From Candidatus Binatia bacterium (GTDB lineage Bacteria > Desulfobacterota > Binatia > HRBIN30), in contig BPIR01000001.1 in NCBI GenBank assembly GCA_026004215.1, positions 1,082,566 through 1,146,565 of the forward strand: a stretch of DNA of 64,000 nt, in the 5' to 3' direction. The position numbers and the translations under genes are program-made. Below, piece after piece: positions 27,101-36,402 of the stretch. A model generated the notes under the pieces. It did no database searches, had not been told where the DNA came from, and saw only the letters and a list, made by a program, of their open reading frames with translations. Within the stretch, counting starts at the first letter, position 1. Every line of letters begins with the position of its first letter.

Positions 27101-27532
27101 GCCCGTTTGGGTGCCATTGATATTGGTCGCGTCGGCGTGCGCCACGCCGCCTCCGTCATCGACAACCGTAAAGGCCCCCCTCCGGGTGGTATTCACATCG
27201 AGATGATACGCCCCAGGAGCTGTTACGGTGAAGTTCAAAGTGTAGTCAGTGTTCAGCGTAACCGAGCGTGCCTGCGTGGTTTCCGTGTCGGTACCCACAA
27301 CGCTCGCGAAGCGGGTCGCAAATCCGGTACTCGAACTACTCTGAACTGCTACCTGATGCCGTCGCTGCCGGGCCGTCAGCGGGTTCTCCAGCAAATCGGC
27401 ATCGCTATTGTCGGTGATCGACAAACCGGAAATCCCCTGCCCCCATGCGCTGGAACCGCCCCAGCCTCCCAGCAGGGAGCAAAGGGTCAAACCAGGAACA
27501 ATTGCTGCAAACCAGCGAAACCAGCGTTGCAC
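24173..27532 (-). CDS. Very large exported Cys-rich protein: disintegrin-like and DUF4215 repeats, Thr/Pro linkers
   Basis: A 1119-residue exported protein. The start is set at GTG 27532, with GGGGAGGG about 8 bases upstream and a signal peptide ([26 protein letters not shown]) immediately following; the open frame itself begins at 27598. A beta-rich N-terminal domain (to about 260) has a pre-peptidase-like look. [15 protein letters not shown] then starts a Cys-rich stretch of four to five repeats of the form [24 protein letters not shown], closely resembling eukaryotic disintegrin modules. A Thr/Pro linker, a middle Cys-containing domain, a DUF4215 (Myxococcus Cys-rich) repeat [23 protein letters not shown], a second long Thr/Pro linker and a beta-rich C-terminal domain follow. 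Its role is unknown; a surface or adhesive protein is plausible. Confidence 0.82.
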   Translation of the reverse strand: MQRWFRWFAAIVPGLTLCSLLGGWGGSSAWGQGISGLSITDNSDADLLENPLTARQRRHQVAVQSSSSTGFATRFASVVGTDTETTQARSVTLNTDYTLNFTVTAPGAYHLDVNTTRRGAFTVVDDGGGVAHADATNINGTQTGGALVSGSLSLPDPGLLESFTGSGNLPFDDSTTGTIRGLSNGVPQTHTIRFVWSQSCGSDNGAGGGDECAVRMGMALTFSGQTAGQYPGVGSRNIDNDGHFVSVTFTSFCGDGIVQSTVGEDCDEGSLNGTAGSCCTANCTFKSIGTVCRASTGPCDPAETCTGASPTCPADSLASAGTICRAAAGTCDIAETCSGTSAACPPDSKSTAVCRPAAGPCDVAESCDGVNNQCPADAFQPASVVCRAATGACDIAENCTGTAANCPSDDFAPDETPCSDGNACTTGDVCIGGACQPGEPLVCDACQTCNPASGCVGAPCTPTPTFTNTPLPTDTPTATPPPPPTATFTATGTPTETPTRTRTPTRTNTPIPTVTPTPTGPCVPAAPINPCIPGGGSAVTDCGLEWHVEPVPTLDKKGRPKNKVVCYEGDPRCDADTDLNNRSCTIIPRVCINNTDLRFLGQCFANFGLSSIEVVKPRATSIKPIDVANFNAVESIFGSSGWGLSVIRAKTPTPGTTYTTLNQCSPPVPILVPLKVTYLSDGITVKSVRPGRYTIRVRARDPFGKAETDTVKFECRVSTCGNGIQEPWETCDDANRNDGDGCSRGCQLEATPTPTPTNTATFTPTPTDTPTRTPTSTSTPTNTPTVTPTPSFTLPPGAPTYTPTNTPTPTNTFTRTPTRTRTSTRTHTPTVTQTPTNTATPTPTPLTRLCTLRPNATNGAVVKLQTTSGINLNLLLSGFQTWEFSDLNPANGVRTITIPASGSHYNPINLLGLAKVCVRPGGNGTGKIDCDGGELDYDSVAVQDHDTSQPPGPNGGLPQDPECDDVFTNPGGLVSEAKLSTQFPPACISPIQVTLSGTYPAGGMTLTESLLLRILTDTSAPCPADSDPFDPNAGDLSLTGMITTGAVSATVYDAVNSSGTALTQTNLSTSATNVPFGCTNIENNVLNTGRLGFALPFAEIVLPGFPTMDAVGTVHIACQ
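24996..25290. repeat. Low-complexity coding repeat, Thr/Pro linker 2
   Basis: Reiterated GTCGGCGT/GTTGGTC-type units encoding about 95 residues of TPTPTN/TRTPT repeats in the Cys-rich exported protein. It separates the DUF4215 repeat from the C-terminal domain. Confidence 0.85.
25978..26150. repeat. Low-complexity coding repeat, Thr/Pro linker 1
   Basis: Repeated GTCGGCGT-type units encoding about 57 residues of [16 protein letters not shown]-type sequence, directly after the disintegrin-like repeats of the same protein. Confidence 0.85.
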
Positions 27533-27671
27533 GTCCGATCCCTCCCCGGGGTACGCGCGGAGCAGCCGCACAGAGGGCGATGTGGCCTCGGTCTCCAAAT
27601 CTTGTCCGGCGAAACCACCTGTACCCCAGTGCTCATGCCCTCTCCCGTGGCACCCCTTACGATGCGCCCGT

Positions 27672-27701
27672 TCATAGCACGCATCGGACGTGCTTTGTCA
27701 A
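27672..27701 (-). promoter_or_regulatory. Sigma70-like promoter of the Cys-rich protein gene
   Basis: On the minus strand a perfect TTGACA (-35, 27696-27701) is followed after 18 bases by CTATGA (-10, 27672-27677). It lies about 140 bases upstream of the chosen GTG start, leaving a long leader. Confidence 0.5.
27676..27694. promoter_or_regulatory. Candidate operator inside the promoter spacer
   Basis: AGCACG (27676-27681) and CGTGCT (27689-27694) form a dyad with a 7-base centre placed between the -35 and -10 boxes. This is the classical position for a repressor, but no cognate regulator gene is adjacent. Confidence 0.4.
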
Positions 27702-27803
27702 CACATTATCTGCACCGCCGGACGTGTGGATCCAGCCGGTTGCACGCCGCTCGGATCTCGATCCCAACGGGCGCACTGGTCGAATCGTCCAGGTTGTCGA
27801 CAA

Positions 27804-28286
27804 CTACTTCTGGCGGTATTTGTCAGCCGCCAGCTTCATTGCTTTGGCAATGTGCGCGGGATTGTGCTCGTCGTAAAAAAACTTGTACTGGGAACGCCCG
27901 GCATCGAGCGATGGATCGAGTTCACCCGATGGAGACAAGAAAAAGGTCCGCGGAATGTAAGCGCCGTCCGGCTTGTATTGGTCGCTGAGATCGCGTCGCT
28001 TGTCGGCGTCCACCCGGACCATCACGAACTTCTTGGCGAGCTCGACAATTTCGTCATTCTGAAAGACGCGCGAATAATTCGCACAGTGCGGGCACCAAGT
28101 CGTGTAAAAGATCAGGCACACTGGCTTTCCACTTTTCTTGGCTTCCTGCAAACCCTCCTCGTACGTTCGCCACTGAATTTTCGCGTCGTTCCAATCTTCG
28201 GCTCCCGCACGCACAGCCCCGGGGCTCCCAGCGAGCGCACCTGCGCCGAGAACCGCCGCGAGCACGAACGTCAACCATCTCGTCAT
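27804..28286 (-). CDS. Exported thioredoxin-fold protein (CPHC)
   Basis: A 160-residue protein with a signal peptide (WLTFVLAAVLGAGALAGSPGAVRAGA) and a thioredoxin-like domain. The active-site motif is TTWCPHCANY (Cys-Pro-His-Cys), preceded by KPVCLIFY and followed later by the cis-Pro region YIPRTFF. This arrangement, with EEGLQEAKKSGKPV, is that of thioredoxin_7/DsbD-gamma-like proteins. It probably reduces or isomerises disulfides in the periplasm, which would suit the Cys-rich exported protein encoded next to it; that link is inference. It is 42 bases downstream of thiC. Confidence 0.85.
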   Translation of the reverse strand: MTRWLTFVLAAVLGAGALAGSPGAVRAGAEDWNDAKIQWRTYEEGLQEAKKSGKPVCLIFYTTWCPHCANYSRVFQNDEIVELAKKFVMVRVDADKRRDLSDQYKPDGAYIPRTFFLSPSGELDPSLDAGRSQYKFFYDEHNPAHIAKAMKLAADKYRQK

Positions 28287-28328
28287 GAATTCCTCCGCAT
28301 CTTCCGTTTCTTTGGCCGCACTCTCCCG

Positions 28329-29972
28329 TTACCGTAATATGCCATCAGCGGCCGCCTGTGCTTCCTCGGCTTGCTTGCGGTCCGGCATGTGGTCGCTGTG
28401 GCAAACATGTTTCCCTTCGACCACGGGCAACGCCTTTGCACGGGCCCGCAAGAACTCGCGAGCTTCCTCGCTCAGGCCTGGGCTGCGCACCGCCCGCCGT
28501 GCCGGTTGGTAATCCGGGTCCTTGCCACTGGCGAACATTTCGATTTCCTTCGAAATGCGCATACTGCACCAATCGTGCCCACACATGGCACAGAAGTCGG
28601 TGTCCACCGCCAAGTCTTCATCGTGCAAGGCACGGGCGGTTTCCCCATCGAACGCAAGCTCGAACTGCTTCGGCCAATTCAATGCGGCTCGGGCGCGCGA
28701 GAGATCGTCATCCCACTGGCGTACTCCCGGGATCCCACGAGCAATGTCCCCCGCGTGCGCCGCAATCTTGTACGCGATGCAACCATCCTTCACGTCTTGC
28801 TCCCGCGGCAAGCCCACGTGCTCTTTCGGCGTGACGTAACACAACATCGCTGCTCCCGCCCGCGCCGCCTCGGCAGCGCCAATGGCACTGGTAATGTGGT
28901 CATACCCCGGGAATACGTCGGTCACGAGTGGGCCCAACACGTAAAAGGGAGCATCGTCGCAAATGCGCTGCTGCAGTTGCATGTTGAACGCAATTTGGTC
29001 CAGCGGAACGTGTCCTGGCCCTTCCACCATCGCCTGCACGCCGGCATCCCGCGCCCGCTGCACCAGCTCGCCCAAGGTGTGCAACTCGGCCAGTTGGGCG
29101 GGATCGGATGCGTCGGCCGTGCAGCCGGGACGCAAACCATCGCCCAAGGAATACGTCACGTCGTACTCCCTCATGATGGCACTAATTTCATCGAACATTT
29201 CGTACAACGGATTTTGCCGGTTGTGGTAGAGCATCCACTTCGCCAGGATCGAGCCTCCGCGGGACACAATCCCGGTAATGCGCGAGCGCACCAGCCCGAG
29301 GTGCTCCTTCAACACCCCGGCATGAATCGTGAAGTAATCCACGCCTTGCTGCGCCTGCAACTCGATCTCGCGCAAGATCACGTCATACGTCAGATCTTCG
29401 ATGTTCCGGCCAACAATCATGCTGTAAATGGGTACCGTTCCAATGGGAACAGTGGCGTGATCGATGATCGCTTGCCGGCACGCGCGCAAATCCCCCCCGG
29501 TGGAGAGGTCCATGACTGTATCCGCCCCGTACTTTTGCGCCCAGCGTAACTTCTCCACCTCGCGCGCGAGCGTACTCTGCACGGGGGACGCTCCGATATT
29601 GGCGTTGATTTTGGTCGTGATCATGCGCCCGATTCCGGTTGGATCGAGCCGTTTGGGAGCTCGCTCGCCCCGCATGTATTCCGGGTCTTGCAGCAGCGCC
29701 CAGCGCTGCGCCACGGTCTGGTTCACCCAGTATCGCGCACTTGCGCGTGCGCCGGGGTGACCGACGGAGTCCTTGGGGTAGATACGCTCGTGCTCTCCGC
29801 CGGACGGCGGAAGCCCGCCACTGCCAGCCAAATGTCTCTTATTGGCGGGTATGACCAAGCGCCCCCGCGCGACCTCTTGCCGAATGAACTCCGGACTCAC
29901 GTTTTCCCGGATCGCCACGCGTTCCATCTCGGGCGTTACGATCCCTTTTCGAGCTGCTTCAAGCTGAGTCAT
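28329..29972 (-). CDS. thiC: Phosphomethylpyrimidine synthase ThiC
   Basis: A radical-SAM enzyme converting 5-aminoimidazole ribotide to hydroxymethylpyrimidine phosphate, for the pyrimidine half of thiamine. It has the C-terminal cluster motif CAMCGHDWC, and [28 protein letters not shown] and EGPGHVP are all present. Start ATG 29972 has AGAGGAA upstream; the frame opens at 30068 without family similarity. It has 547 residues. Relative to short ThiC proteins there is an extra segment of about 45 residues ([13 protein letters not shown]...[12 protein letters not shown]) between VIPANKR and the [11 protein letters not shown] core. I found no TPP riboswitch in the 74-base leader. The rest of the pathway (thiS, thiG, thiE) is at 46.5-48.1 kb. 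Confidence 0.94.
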   Translation of the reverse strand: MTQLEAARKGIVTPEMERVAIRENVSPEFIRQEVARGRLVIPANKRHLAGSGGLPPSGGEHERIYPKDSVGHPGARASARYWVNQTVAQRWALLQDPEYMRGERAPKRLDPTGIGRMITTKINANIGASPVQSTLAREVEKLRWAQKYGADTVMDLSTGGDLRACRQAIIDHATVPIGTVPIYSMIVGRNIEDLTYDVILREIELQAQQGVDYFTIHAGVLKEHLGLVRSRITGIVSRGGSILAKWMLYHNRQNPLYEMFDEISAIMREYDVTYSLGDGLRPGCTADASDPAQLAELHTLGELVQRARDAGVQAMVEGPGHVPLDQIAFNMQLQQRICDDAPFYVLGPLVTDVFPGYDHITSAIGAAEAARAGAAMLCYVTPKEHVGLPREQDVKDGCIAYKIAAHAGDIARGIPGVRQWDDDLSRARAALNWPKQFELAFDGETARALHDEDLAVDTDFCAMCGHDWCSMRISKEIEMFASGKDPDYQPARRAVRSPGLSEEAREFLRARAKALPVVEGKHVCHSDHMPDRKQAEEAQAAADGILR

Positions 29973-30046
29973 GTCTCGTGTTCCTCTTTCCTGCATTTCC
30001 CGTCCGGGCCCCCATCCGCGCGTCCCCGCACTGTACGCGCGATACG

Positions 30047-32704
30047 TCACCCGCGCAAGCGCCGGCACCGGCAGCGAGCCATACGGAAAGCTCCCAATAA
30101 ACCGACGCCAACAAACAATGGGATGCCCTCCCGCACAGCCCCAGCGCGGCCAAGAATGTGGCAGCCGCCTGAGCTCTTCCCCGCTCCTGCGGGGCGGCGC
30201 GTGCGCGTCGGCAAGGGTGTCGGGGAATCTGGCGGAGGTGGTGTGCCAGGGCCCAGGGTCGGCGTTACGGTGGCCGGCGGAAGAGTGGCCCGGCTGATGT
30301 TGCGCAACACCGTGACGGTGTTGCCTCCGGTATTGAGCGTGACCAACTCTGCCAGCCCCCCGGTTGCGTCTGAAGCGACGTTGAGGTTAGCCACCCTAAC
30401 GTCTTGCGGGCCTCGCCCGACCGGAAATCGCGTCACGAGATACTGGCCATTCCCATTTCCAGACCAAACAGTGACTGTGCTCCCTTCGGGGTGTACGGCC
30501 ACCAGGTCGCTCACTCCGTTACCATTGAGGTCCGCAGAGGCCAATCCCGTGGTGCCCAATTCCACTGGCTGGGTGCCGGCGGGTTCCCACCTTCCCGAGC
30601 CGCGGCCCGCAAGTACGTCCAGACGACCCGCAAACGAGCTCAGCACGGCGATGTCCGGGATTCCGTCGGCGATAAAGTCGTCCACGGCGAGCTGCGAGGG
30701 CACTGCCGGCAAATCCACGCGGGCGACTTCTTGAAACTCAGCACCTCCCAGCCCAGCAAAAATCACGATTTGGTCGGGATTCTGGACACCAACGACCACA
30801 TCCGGATTGCTGTCTCCTACGACATCGGCCACGACAGCGCTCACCGGACTGGATCCCATGTCGAGCAAGCGCGCCGGCTCGAAGCCACTGGGGCCTGCAC
30901 TCCTCCACACCAGCGCGCGTCCAAGCTGCAATTGAAGAGCCAGTAGATCAGCTCGACCGTCGCGGTCGAGATCCCGCGCGATGAGCGCAGACACCGTTCC
31001 GTCGGCCAGCAGCGTCTTCGGCAACCCAAATCCGGCCACACCGTTGGGCAGAATCGAGATTCTCGCTTGATCGTCCCGAGCAACTGCGGCATCCACGAAT
31101 CCGTCGCCATCGAAGTCTCCTGCAGCCAAAAACTTCGCCCCCGAAAAGGCGGCAAAGTCCTGCCGAGGCCGCAGGCTGCCCCGGCCGTTGCCTCGCAACA
31201 GCGACAGGGTTCCGTCGCCGTGATTTAAAACCAGCACGTCCAAGAATCCGTCGCGATCGAAATCCGCAATCTGGAAGGCAACCGGCTCCGCGGACGTAGC
31301 GAACGAGACCGAGGCGACAAACGATCCTCCGCCTTGTCCTCGGATCACGCTGACAGTTCCATCGCTGTTCGCGCTGGCCAGATCTACGGCACCGGCTTCG
31401 TCTTCATCGAAGTTTCCCGCGGCCAGCCCTACCGGATCGGCCCCCACCACCAAACGCGACGACGCCTCGAAACGCCCGTCTCCCACTCCGGACAGCACCC
31501 CTATGTCATCGGCGCCGCGATGCAGGAGCACGATGTCTGGCCTCCCGTCGCCGGTGACGACCTGGCCTGGGCTGCGGTCATCGAGGACAAATATTGCAAT
31601 CGGATCGAGACCCGCCGGCATCGCAAAGACTCGCCGGAAGTTTCTCCGAGCGTCGTTGTGAAACACCACGACCTCGCCCGAATCGAGCGCCGCCACCAAG
31701 TCGGCAGCGCCGTCGCGATCCACGTCACCCCACGCCACCGCGGACACGCCCGATCCCACCGTGACAGTCCCAAACACGGAAAACACCCGCCCACCACCTT
31801 GGCGCAGAATCGTCACTGTGCCCGCACCGCGGTTGGCGACGGCCACATCCGCTAGCCCGTTCCCATCGAAATCTCCCGCGGCAAGAGCCACCGGCTCAGC
31901 CCCCACAGGGAGGGAATCCACAACGACGAGGTTCCGGCCCTCATCCACGCGTGCCAACACCACATGGTTCGTACTAGCGTCGGCCACCGCGATGAAACGA
32001 TCCGCTGCGGCCAAGGAGCGCACGTCACCGCCGACAGCAACGGGCACACTCGCGCTAAAACTTCCGTTGCCGTCGCCGAACCCCACCACCAAGGTGCCTT
32101 GGGAGCGGTCGAGCGTGGCCACATCGTTGAAGCCGTCTCCGTCAAAGTCGGCAATGGCCAGCCCGAAAGGAATTTCCGCCAAAGAGGAGAGCGCACGCAA
32201 CTGGAAGGCTCCGGTGCCGCGCCCCTGCAACCAACGCACGCCACCGGCTCTCTCATCGGCCACGACCAGGTCTACTGTGGTGTTGCCTGCCGCTTCGTCC
32301 ACATTCGCAGCGGCGATGCCCACAAGTTGGCCGCCTACATTCTGAATTTGCACGGCGCTACGAAAGGCCACCGCGGCACCAAACAAGTTCGGCGTAATGG
32401 TCGGGGAAGGCGTTGGCGTTGCCGAAGCGACTGTCGTTGTGGAACTGGGCGGGGACGAAAGTGGAGTTCCGCCTGGAGTCGGCGACGTCGTCGGAGAGAC
32501 CGCCGGACGCTCCGAAGGCGTCGGGCTAGCCGTGGCGCGCACTGTCCCGCGGGGCGTACGCGTCAAGGTTGGCGTGCGGGTCGGTCGCGGGGTGGCCGCC
32601 TCGATGGTACTAGTAAACCACGCCCACGTAACGGCTACGCACACAGCCCACAACGCAGAACCCGACGGCCAGCGGCGCGACGGACTGAGTTGCCGGGATC
32701 TCAT
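30047..32704 (-). CDS. Exported FG-GAP/VCBS-repeat protein with MYXO-CTERM-like tail
   Basis: An 885-residue exported protein. A signal peptide/anchor ([21 protein letters not shown]) is followed by a Pro/Thr/Ser-rich linker of about 70 residues. About ten FG-GAP/VCBS repeats with calcium-binding loops ([33 protein letters not shown]) fold as one or two beta-propellers. A second Pro/Thr linker then leads to the C-terminal tail: SSGGC, a hydrophobic stretch [12 protein letters not shown], and a basic end [12 protein letters not shown]. That three-part tail resembles MYXO-CTERM-type sorting signals, suggesting processing and surface anchoring. ATG 32704 is chosen to place the signal sequence near the N-terminus; a TTG at 32749 is possible. 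Confidence 0.8.
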   Translation of the reverse strand: MRSRQLSPSRRWPSGSALWAVCVAVTWAWFTSTIEAATPRPTRTPTLTRTPRGTVRATASPTPSERPAVSPTTSPTPGGTPLSSPPSSTTTVASATPTPSPTITPNLFGAAVAFRSAVQIQNVGGQLVGIAAANVDEAAGNTTVDLVVADERAGGVRWLQGRGTGAFQLRALSSLAEIPFGLAIADFDGDGFNDVATLDRSQGTLVVGFGDGNGSFSASVPVAVGGDVRSLAAADRFIAVADASTNHVVLARVDEGRNLVVVDSLPVGAEPVALAAGDFDGNGLADVAVANRGAGTVTILRQGGGRVFSVFGTVTVGSGVSAVAWGDVDRDGAADLVAALDSGEVVVFHNDARRNFRRVFAMPAGLDPIAIFVLDDRSPGQVVTGDGRPDIVLLHRGADDIGVLSGVGDGRFEASSRLVVGADPVGLAAGNFDEDEAGAVDLASANSDGTVSVIRGQGGGSFVASVSFATSAEPVAFQIADFDRDGFLDVLVLNHGDGTLSLLRGNGRGSLRPRQDFAAFSGAKFLAAGDFDGDGFVDAAVARDDQARISILPNGVAGFGLPKTLLADGTVSALIARDLDRDGRADLLALQLQLGRALVWRSAGPSGFEPARLLDMGSSPVSAVVADVVGDSNPDVVVGVQNPDQIVIFAGLGGAEFQEVARVDLPAVPSQLAVDDFIADGIPDIAVLSSFAGRLDVLAGRGSGRWEPAGTQPVELGTTGLASADLNGNGVSDLVAVHPEGSTVTVWSGNGNGQYLVTRFPVGRGPQDVRVANLNVASDATGGLAELVTLNTGGNTVTVLRNISRATLPPATVTPTLGPGTPPPPDSPTPLPTRTRRPAGAGKSSGGCHILGRAGAVREGIPLFVGVGLLGAFRMARCRCRRLRG

Positions 32705-32757
32705 GTGCTGCACGGGCGGGCGCTTGCAACGCGGGTTCCGAATTTGCAACCCGAAAA

Positions 32758-32763
32758 ATTATA
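32758..32763 (-). promoter_or_regulatory. Perfect -10 box (TATAAT) upstream of the FG-GAP gene
   Basis: A TATAAT hexamer on the minus strand about 55 bases upstream of the ATG at 32704, in otherwise GC-rich DNA. No good -35 box is visible at the usual distance. Confidence 0.35.
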
Positions 32764-32775
32764 GCTTCGAACGCT

Positions 32776-33123
32776 TCACGCCTTTGCGGACGCCCCGCCC
32801 TCTTTACCGAAGGCGCGGTCGAGTAGGCTGCGCAATTCCCCGGTGGCATGCAGCTCCCGGATGATGTCGCAACCACCAATGAACTGCCCATCAATGTAAA
32901 TTTGCGGGATCGTGGGCCAATTCGAAAATTGCTTGATGGCCTCCCGTTTTTCCGGATCTTCGAGCACATCCACGTGTGCAAACGGGTAGCCATACTGCTT
33001 CAGGCACTCGACGGCCGCAGCCGAGAATCCGCACATCGGAAATGTCGGACTCCCTTTCATGTAAATGATCACCTTGTTCTCGCGGATTTCCTGCTCGATC
33101 TCCGCAAACACGTCGCGCGACAT
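32776..33123 (-). CDS. grxD: Monothiol CGFS glutaredoxin (Grx4/GrxD type)
   Basis: A 115-residue monothiol glutaredoxin. The active site is KGSPTFPMCGFS with a single cysteine, followed by WPTIPQIYIDGQFIGGCDI (glutathione-binding TVP-like and GG motifs). Such proteins bind a [2Fe-2S] cluster with glutathione and pass it to target proteins, often together with BolA. ATG 33123 has AAAGGAGG 8 bases upstream, and the longer open frame upstream is a shadow of the bolA gene. The bolA-family gene lies 31 bases upstream. Confidence 0.93.
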   Translation of the reverse strand: MSRDVFAEIEQEIRENKVIIYMKGSPTFPMCGFSAAAVECLKQYGYPFAHVDVLEDPEKREAIKQFSNWPTIPQIYIDGQFIGGCDIIRELHATGELRSLLDRAFGKEGGASAKA

Positions 33124-33154
33124 GGTTCGACCTCCTTTGGAAAAATTCGATTCC

Positions 33155-33424
33155 TCAACGGGAAGAATGCTCCGGGCCGGCCTGGCGCCGCTGCCACTCC
33201 TCTGGCGTGTACGCTCCGATGGCCAAAGCATGGATGCGTTCCCGCATGGCGTCGCCGAGCGCTGCATACACCATTTGGTGGCGCTGCACCAAACTCTTGC
33301 CTGCGAAATCCTCGCAAACCACGGTAGCGCGGAAATGATTCCCGTCGCCCACCTCGTCCACGACTTCAACCCGGGCCGCGGGTAGCGCGTCACGAATCAT
33401 CCGCTCGATCTCCTGCGCAGTCAT
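33155..33424 (-). CDS. BolA-family protein
   Basis: An 89-residue BolA/IbaG-like protein. Characteristic elements are the start MTAQEIERMIRDALP, GDGNHFRATVVCEDFAGKSLVQRHQMVYAAL and HALAIGAYTPEEW. BolA proteins partner CGFS glutaredoxins in [2Fe-2S] trafficking, and the adjacent grxD-like gene supports that pairing here. ATG 33424 is preferred over 33481 because it gives the family N-terminus and clears the upstream plsC end. Confidence 0.92.
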   Translation of the reverse strand: MTAQEIERMIRDALPAARVEVVDEVGDGNHFRATVVCEDFAGKSLVQRHQMVYAALGDAMRERIHALAIGAYTPEEWQRRQAGPEHSSR

Positions 33425-33477
33425 GGCGAAAGTCCCTAGCAGCTTTGCCGAGCGCCACAACCGCGGCACTGCGGAAG

Positions 33478-34299
33478 TCAACTTGCCGGCAGAGCCACAC
33501 CGTCTGCCCGGCCGCTGAGCGTACTCTGCCGCAACTCTCCGGCGATTTGCTCGCGTGTTCTAACCATCAATTGATCGATGCCAGTCTGGGCTCCGTCCTC
33601 GACCTCGATCGGGGAACCGAAACGAATCTCGATGGTTCGCCCGGGGTTCAATCGCCACCACGGGACACGAGCGAGTGCGGCAAAGCTACCGCAGATTGCC
33701 GTCGGTAAAATCGGGAGGCGGTAATCGAGGGCAAAGTGAAACGCCCCTTTCTTGAATGGTAAGAGCTCGCCGGTGCGGCTGCGCGTGCCTTCGACAAAGA
33801 AAATGATCTGCCCTCGGATCCTCCGCCGTGCCGCTTCGGTCATGACCCGGATCGCGTGCGCGCGATTTTGACGGTCAATCACGATCTGCCCAGAAGGACG
33901 AAGTGCCCACCCGATAATCGGCCATTTCACCAGTTCCCGCTTGGCAACGAACCGGAACGGGATGGGGACGACACGAACAAGCGCAAGGATGTCGAAAATA
34001 CTCGCGTGGTTGGCGCAAATCACATGCGTGCGCTGCCAATCGATGGGCACCGCTTGCCTCACGCGTAGGCGAATACCGGCCAAAGCCAGCAAAACACCGG
34101 TCCACAGCCTTTGCGCGACCCAGCACGCAAAGTAGGTATTTTGGGCAATCGCTCGATCGAGCGCCTCCGAAAACCCCAGCGCTTGCTGGATGCGCCCCCA
34201 AAGATAACGCGTCCACACGACAAATAGCACAGGAGTTCCCAGGATGGCCGTCCACGCACCACCCAGAAGCAGCCGTACCAAATTGAGAATCACTGTCAC
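33478..34299 (-). CDS. plsC: 1-acyl-sn-glycerol-3-phosphate acyltransferase (PlsC family)
   Basis: A 273-residue inner-membrane enzyme of the LPLAT family, adding the second acyl chain in phosphatidic acid synthesis. N-terminal hydrophobic segments (to about residue 75) precede the catalytic NHxxxxD motif CANHASIFD. FRFVAKREL, FVEGTRSRTG and the later PTAICGSF block follow. A lysophosphatidate substrate is the family default; other lysolipid acceptors are possible. It overlaps the Nudix gene upstream by 4 bases. Confidence 0.87.
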   Translation of the reverse strand: MTVILNLVRLLLGGAWTAILGTPVLFVVWTRYLWGRIQQALGFSEALDRAIAQNTYFACWVAQRLWTGVLLALAGIRLRVRQAVPIDWQRTHVICANHASIFDILALVRVVPIPFRFVAKRELVKWPIIGWALRPSGQIVIDRQNRAHAIRVMTEAARRRIRGQIIFFVEGTRSRTGELLPFKKGAFHFALDYRLPILPTAICGSFAALARVPWWRLNPGRTIEIRFGSPIEVEDGAQTGIDQLMVRTREQIAGELRQSTLSGRADGVALPAS

Positions 34300-34979
34300 G
34301 GGCTATCCTCCGACCGTTCGTACCGCCAGCCTGATTCCCGCATCCACAACCGGTGGCGGGGGCCCGGGCGATCCAAGTCACCGTTACCGTAGGCCACATC
34401 TCCGTGGTACACGGTGCAAGCGCCACCATTCACGAAGTAAAGCTCGGGTTGGAAACATTCCACTGTCCGTTCCCGCGCCATGGCGAGGAGGTGCGCCACG
34501 TCGCTCGCCTCTAAAAAGTGGGTTAGTGTGACGAACGTGGGCGCAGGCAGCTCGATTTCGCCGCGGTGATGCGCATCCAAGGCGCTGCGAGGCGTGAACC
34601 ACCGATGCTCGGAAATCTCACCTCCATCGGTGCACACAGCTTCGTTGGTTGCCGCAGCCACGAAGAACCAGGTATCGAAGCGCTTTGGCACATTCACCGG
34701 TGTGATCCAGCGGGAGAACAAGACGAGGTCCTGCGGCTCCACGCGTACCCCGGCCTCCTCCCAGGCCTCGCGCACTGCGGCATAACGAGCGGCCACCGCG
34801 GGCTCGCCCGTCCCGGCAGCCGCGAAGTCACTCGCATCGATTCGACCACCCGGAAAAACCCACGCACCCCCGTGAAAATCGAGACGTGCGTTGCGTCGGA
34901 CCAAAAGCACCTCGCAGCCGGCGGCGCTGTCACGCGCCAGAACCACCGTTGCTGCCGGGCGTGCAGGGACGATTTCCAT
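34296..34979 (-). CDS. Nudix hydrolase of the NUDT7/NUDT19-like type
   Basis: A 227-residue Nudix protein. FHGGAWVFPGGRID is followed, after an insertion of about 18 residues, by VREAWEEAGV, the Nudix catalytic core. This inserted layout, and the PKRFDTWFFVAA plus EHRWFTPRSAL segments, match the NUDT7/NUDT19 group, whose known members hydrolyse CoA or acyl-CoA diphosphates. An acyl-CoA role would suit the neighbouring acyl-CoA dehydrogenase, but is inferred. The stop overlaps the start of the downstream acyltransferase (ATGA), so the two are translationally coupled. Confidence 0.8.
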   Translation of the reverse strand: MEIVPARPAATVVLARDSAAGCEVLLVRRNARLDFHGGAWVFPGGRIDASDFAAAGTGEPAVAARYAAVREAWEEAGVRVEPQDLVLFSRWITPVNVPKRFDTWFFVAAATNEAVCTDGGEISEHRWFTPRSALDAHHRGEIELPAPTFVTLTHFLEASDVAHLLAMARERTVECFQPELYFVNGGACTVYHGDVAYGNGDLDRPGPRHRLWMRESGWRYERSEDSP

Positions 34980-35070
34980 GTCCGTTCCTTATGCCCAACG
35001 CCACGCAACGGCAAGCCGACGGGCGTCACTCCGCTGCAACCGGGCTCCAATAACCACCGTCCTGAGCTGC

Positions 35071-36282
35071 TCAGGCGTTGGGCCGTGCGGCATCTGCGCG
35101 GGGGAGGCCGAGCATGCGTTGCGCGATAATGTTGAGCTGAATTTCCGATGTACCCCCGGAAATCGTTACGGACCGACTGTAGAGATAGGCACTTTGCCAA
35201 CGCCCATTGTCCCACGCGCGCGGGTCCCCCACGTAAAGCTGCGACCACGGGCCCTGGATGGCCATGGCCGTCTCGTACAGATGCTGCGACAAGCGATTCC
35301 AAAACTCTTTTTTCAAACTCGTTTCCGGTCCGGGAGTCTCTCCCCGTTCCAGCCGTGCCATGGTGTCGTAGTTGTGCAAGCGCAGAATCTCCACCCGAAT
35401 AAAGGCATCCGCGAGGGCTTGCCGCAGCGTGGCATGCACGGATTGGCCCTGGCGCTGGCGCGCCCGCACAATCCGCACAAGCTGATCCAACGCGATCTTG
35501 TGTTTGACCTGCTCTTTGAACAGGTAGCCCGTACCTCGCTCGTGGGCCAGCGTGTGCATCGCGATTTGCCAGCCTCCGTTTTCGGGACCGATCAGGTTTT
35601 CGCGCGGCACGAAGACACCATCGAGAAAAACCTCGTTGAACTCGGAACTGCCAGTGATCTGCCGAAGGGGCCGCACCGTGATGCCCGACGCCTCCATGTC
35701 CACGATGAAGTACGAGATACCCTCGTACTTCGAGACGTTTGGGTTCGTGCGTGCCAGGCAAATCGCCCAGCGAGAGACCTGGGCGTAGCTGGTCCAAACC
35801 TTTTGGCCGGTCAACCGGTAGCCATTGCCATCTCGCTCCGCCCGCGTGCGTAGACCAGCCAGGTCCGAGCCAGCAGCCGGTTCGCTGAACAGTTGGCACC
35901 AGATTTCTTCCGCGGACAAAATCTTCGGCAGGTAGCGCCGCTTTTGGTCCTCAGTGCCGTAACGAATCAATGTCGGGCCGACGTTGTGCACACCCACCTT
36001 GTTGATCAGTTCCGGGGCTTGGGCGCGCGCCATTTCCTCGTTGAAGATAATTTGCTCCATCATGCCGAGCCCCGCCCCACCGTACTCTTTGGGCCATAAG
36101 ATCCCCGCATACCCGGCGCTGTGCAGCTTTGCCTGCCACTCCCGCAAAAAGGCGACTTCGTCCTCGAACCGGTCGAAGCGATGCGCCGGCAGGGTCCCCC
36201 AACCAGAAGGGAGATTGTCGCGCAGCCACCCGCGCAAGCGGTGACGGAACGCCTCGTGTTCCGGTTTAAATCGCAGTTCCAT
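35071..36282 (-). CDS. Acyl-CoA dehydrogenase
   Basis: A 403-residue FAD flavoprotein oxidising an acyl-CoA to the enoyl-CoA. Family landmarks in order: LWPKEYGGAG, CQLFSEPAAGSDLAGL (FAD/substrate loop), GQKVWTSYAQ, GVFVPRENLIG, and the C-terminal SGGTSEIQLNIIAQRMLGLPR. The sequence is closest in style to long-chain or cyclic acyl-CoA dehydrogenases of degradative clusters. ATG 36282 (MELRFKPEHEAF) gives the normal N-terminus; the open frame runs on to 36903 antisense to the divergent aldehyde dehydrogenase region. The electron acceptor ETF genes are not in the window. Confidence 0.9.
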   Translation of the reverse strand: MELRFKPEHEAFRHRLRGWLRDNLPSGWGTLPAHRFDRFEDEVAFLREWQAKLHSAGYAGILWPKEYGGAGLGMMEQIIFNEEMARAQAPELINKVGVHNVGPTLIRYGTEDQKRRYLPKILSAEEIWCQLFSEPAAGSDLAGLRTRAERDGNGYRLTGQKVWTSYAQVSRWAICLARTNPNVSKYEGISYFIVDMEASGITVRPLRQITGSSEFNEVFLDGVFVPRENLIGPENGGWQIAMHTLAHERGTGYLFKEQVKHKIALDQLVRIVRARQRQGQSVHATLRQALADAFIRVEILRLHNYDTMARLERGETPGPETSLKKEFWNRLSQHLYETAMAIQGPWSQLYVGDPRAWDNGRWQSAYLYSRSVTISGGTSEIQLNIIAQRMLGLPRADAARPNA

Positions 36283-36402
36283 TGCTCCGACGTTCGCGCC
36301 GTGTACCGTTGTTCCCACCAACCAGCAAGGGCCCCGACTTACTTGCAACGAACTCCCTTGCCGGAACAGAATCACCTGGTGCAATTGTGGGAGGAGGCCA
36401 CT

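Noticed and set aside
27533..27671. Cyclic-di-GMP or other riboswitch in the long leader of the Cys-rich protein gene
   Set aside because: The GGTGGTTTCGCC region is suggestive, but the conserved core motifs of GEMM riboswitches are absent.
29973..30046. TPP riboswitch before thiC
   Set aside because: The leader is short and lacks the CUGAGA and the paired GGG/CCC elements; none found by eye.
34694..35899. 401-residue minus-strand open frame
   Set aside because: Overlaps the acyl-CoA dehydrogenase and Nudix genes in another frame, with repetitive Arg/Gly/Ala composition and no domain.
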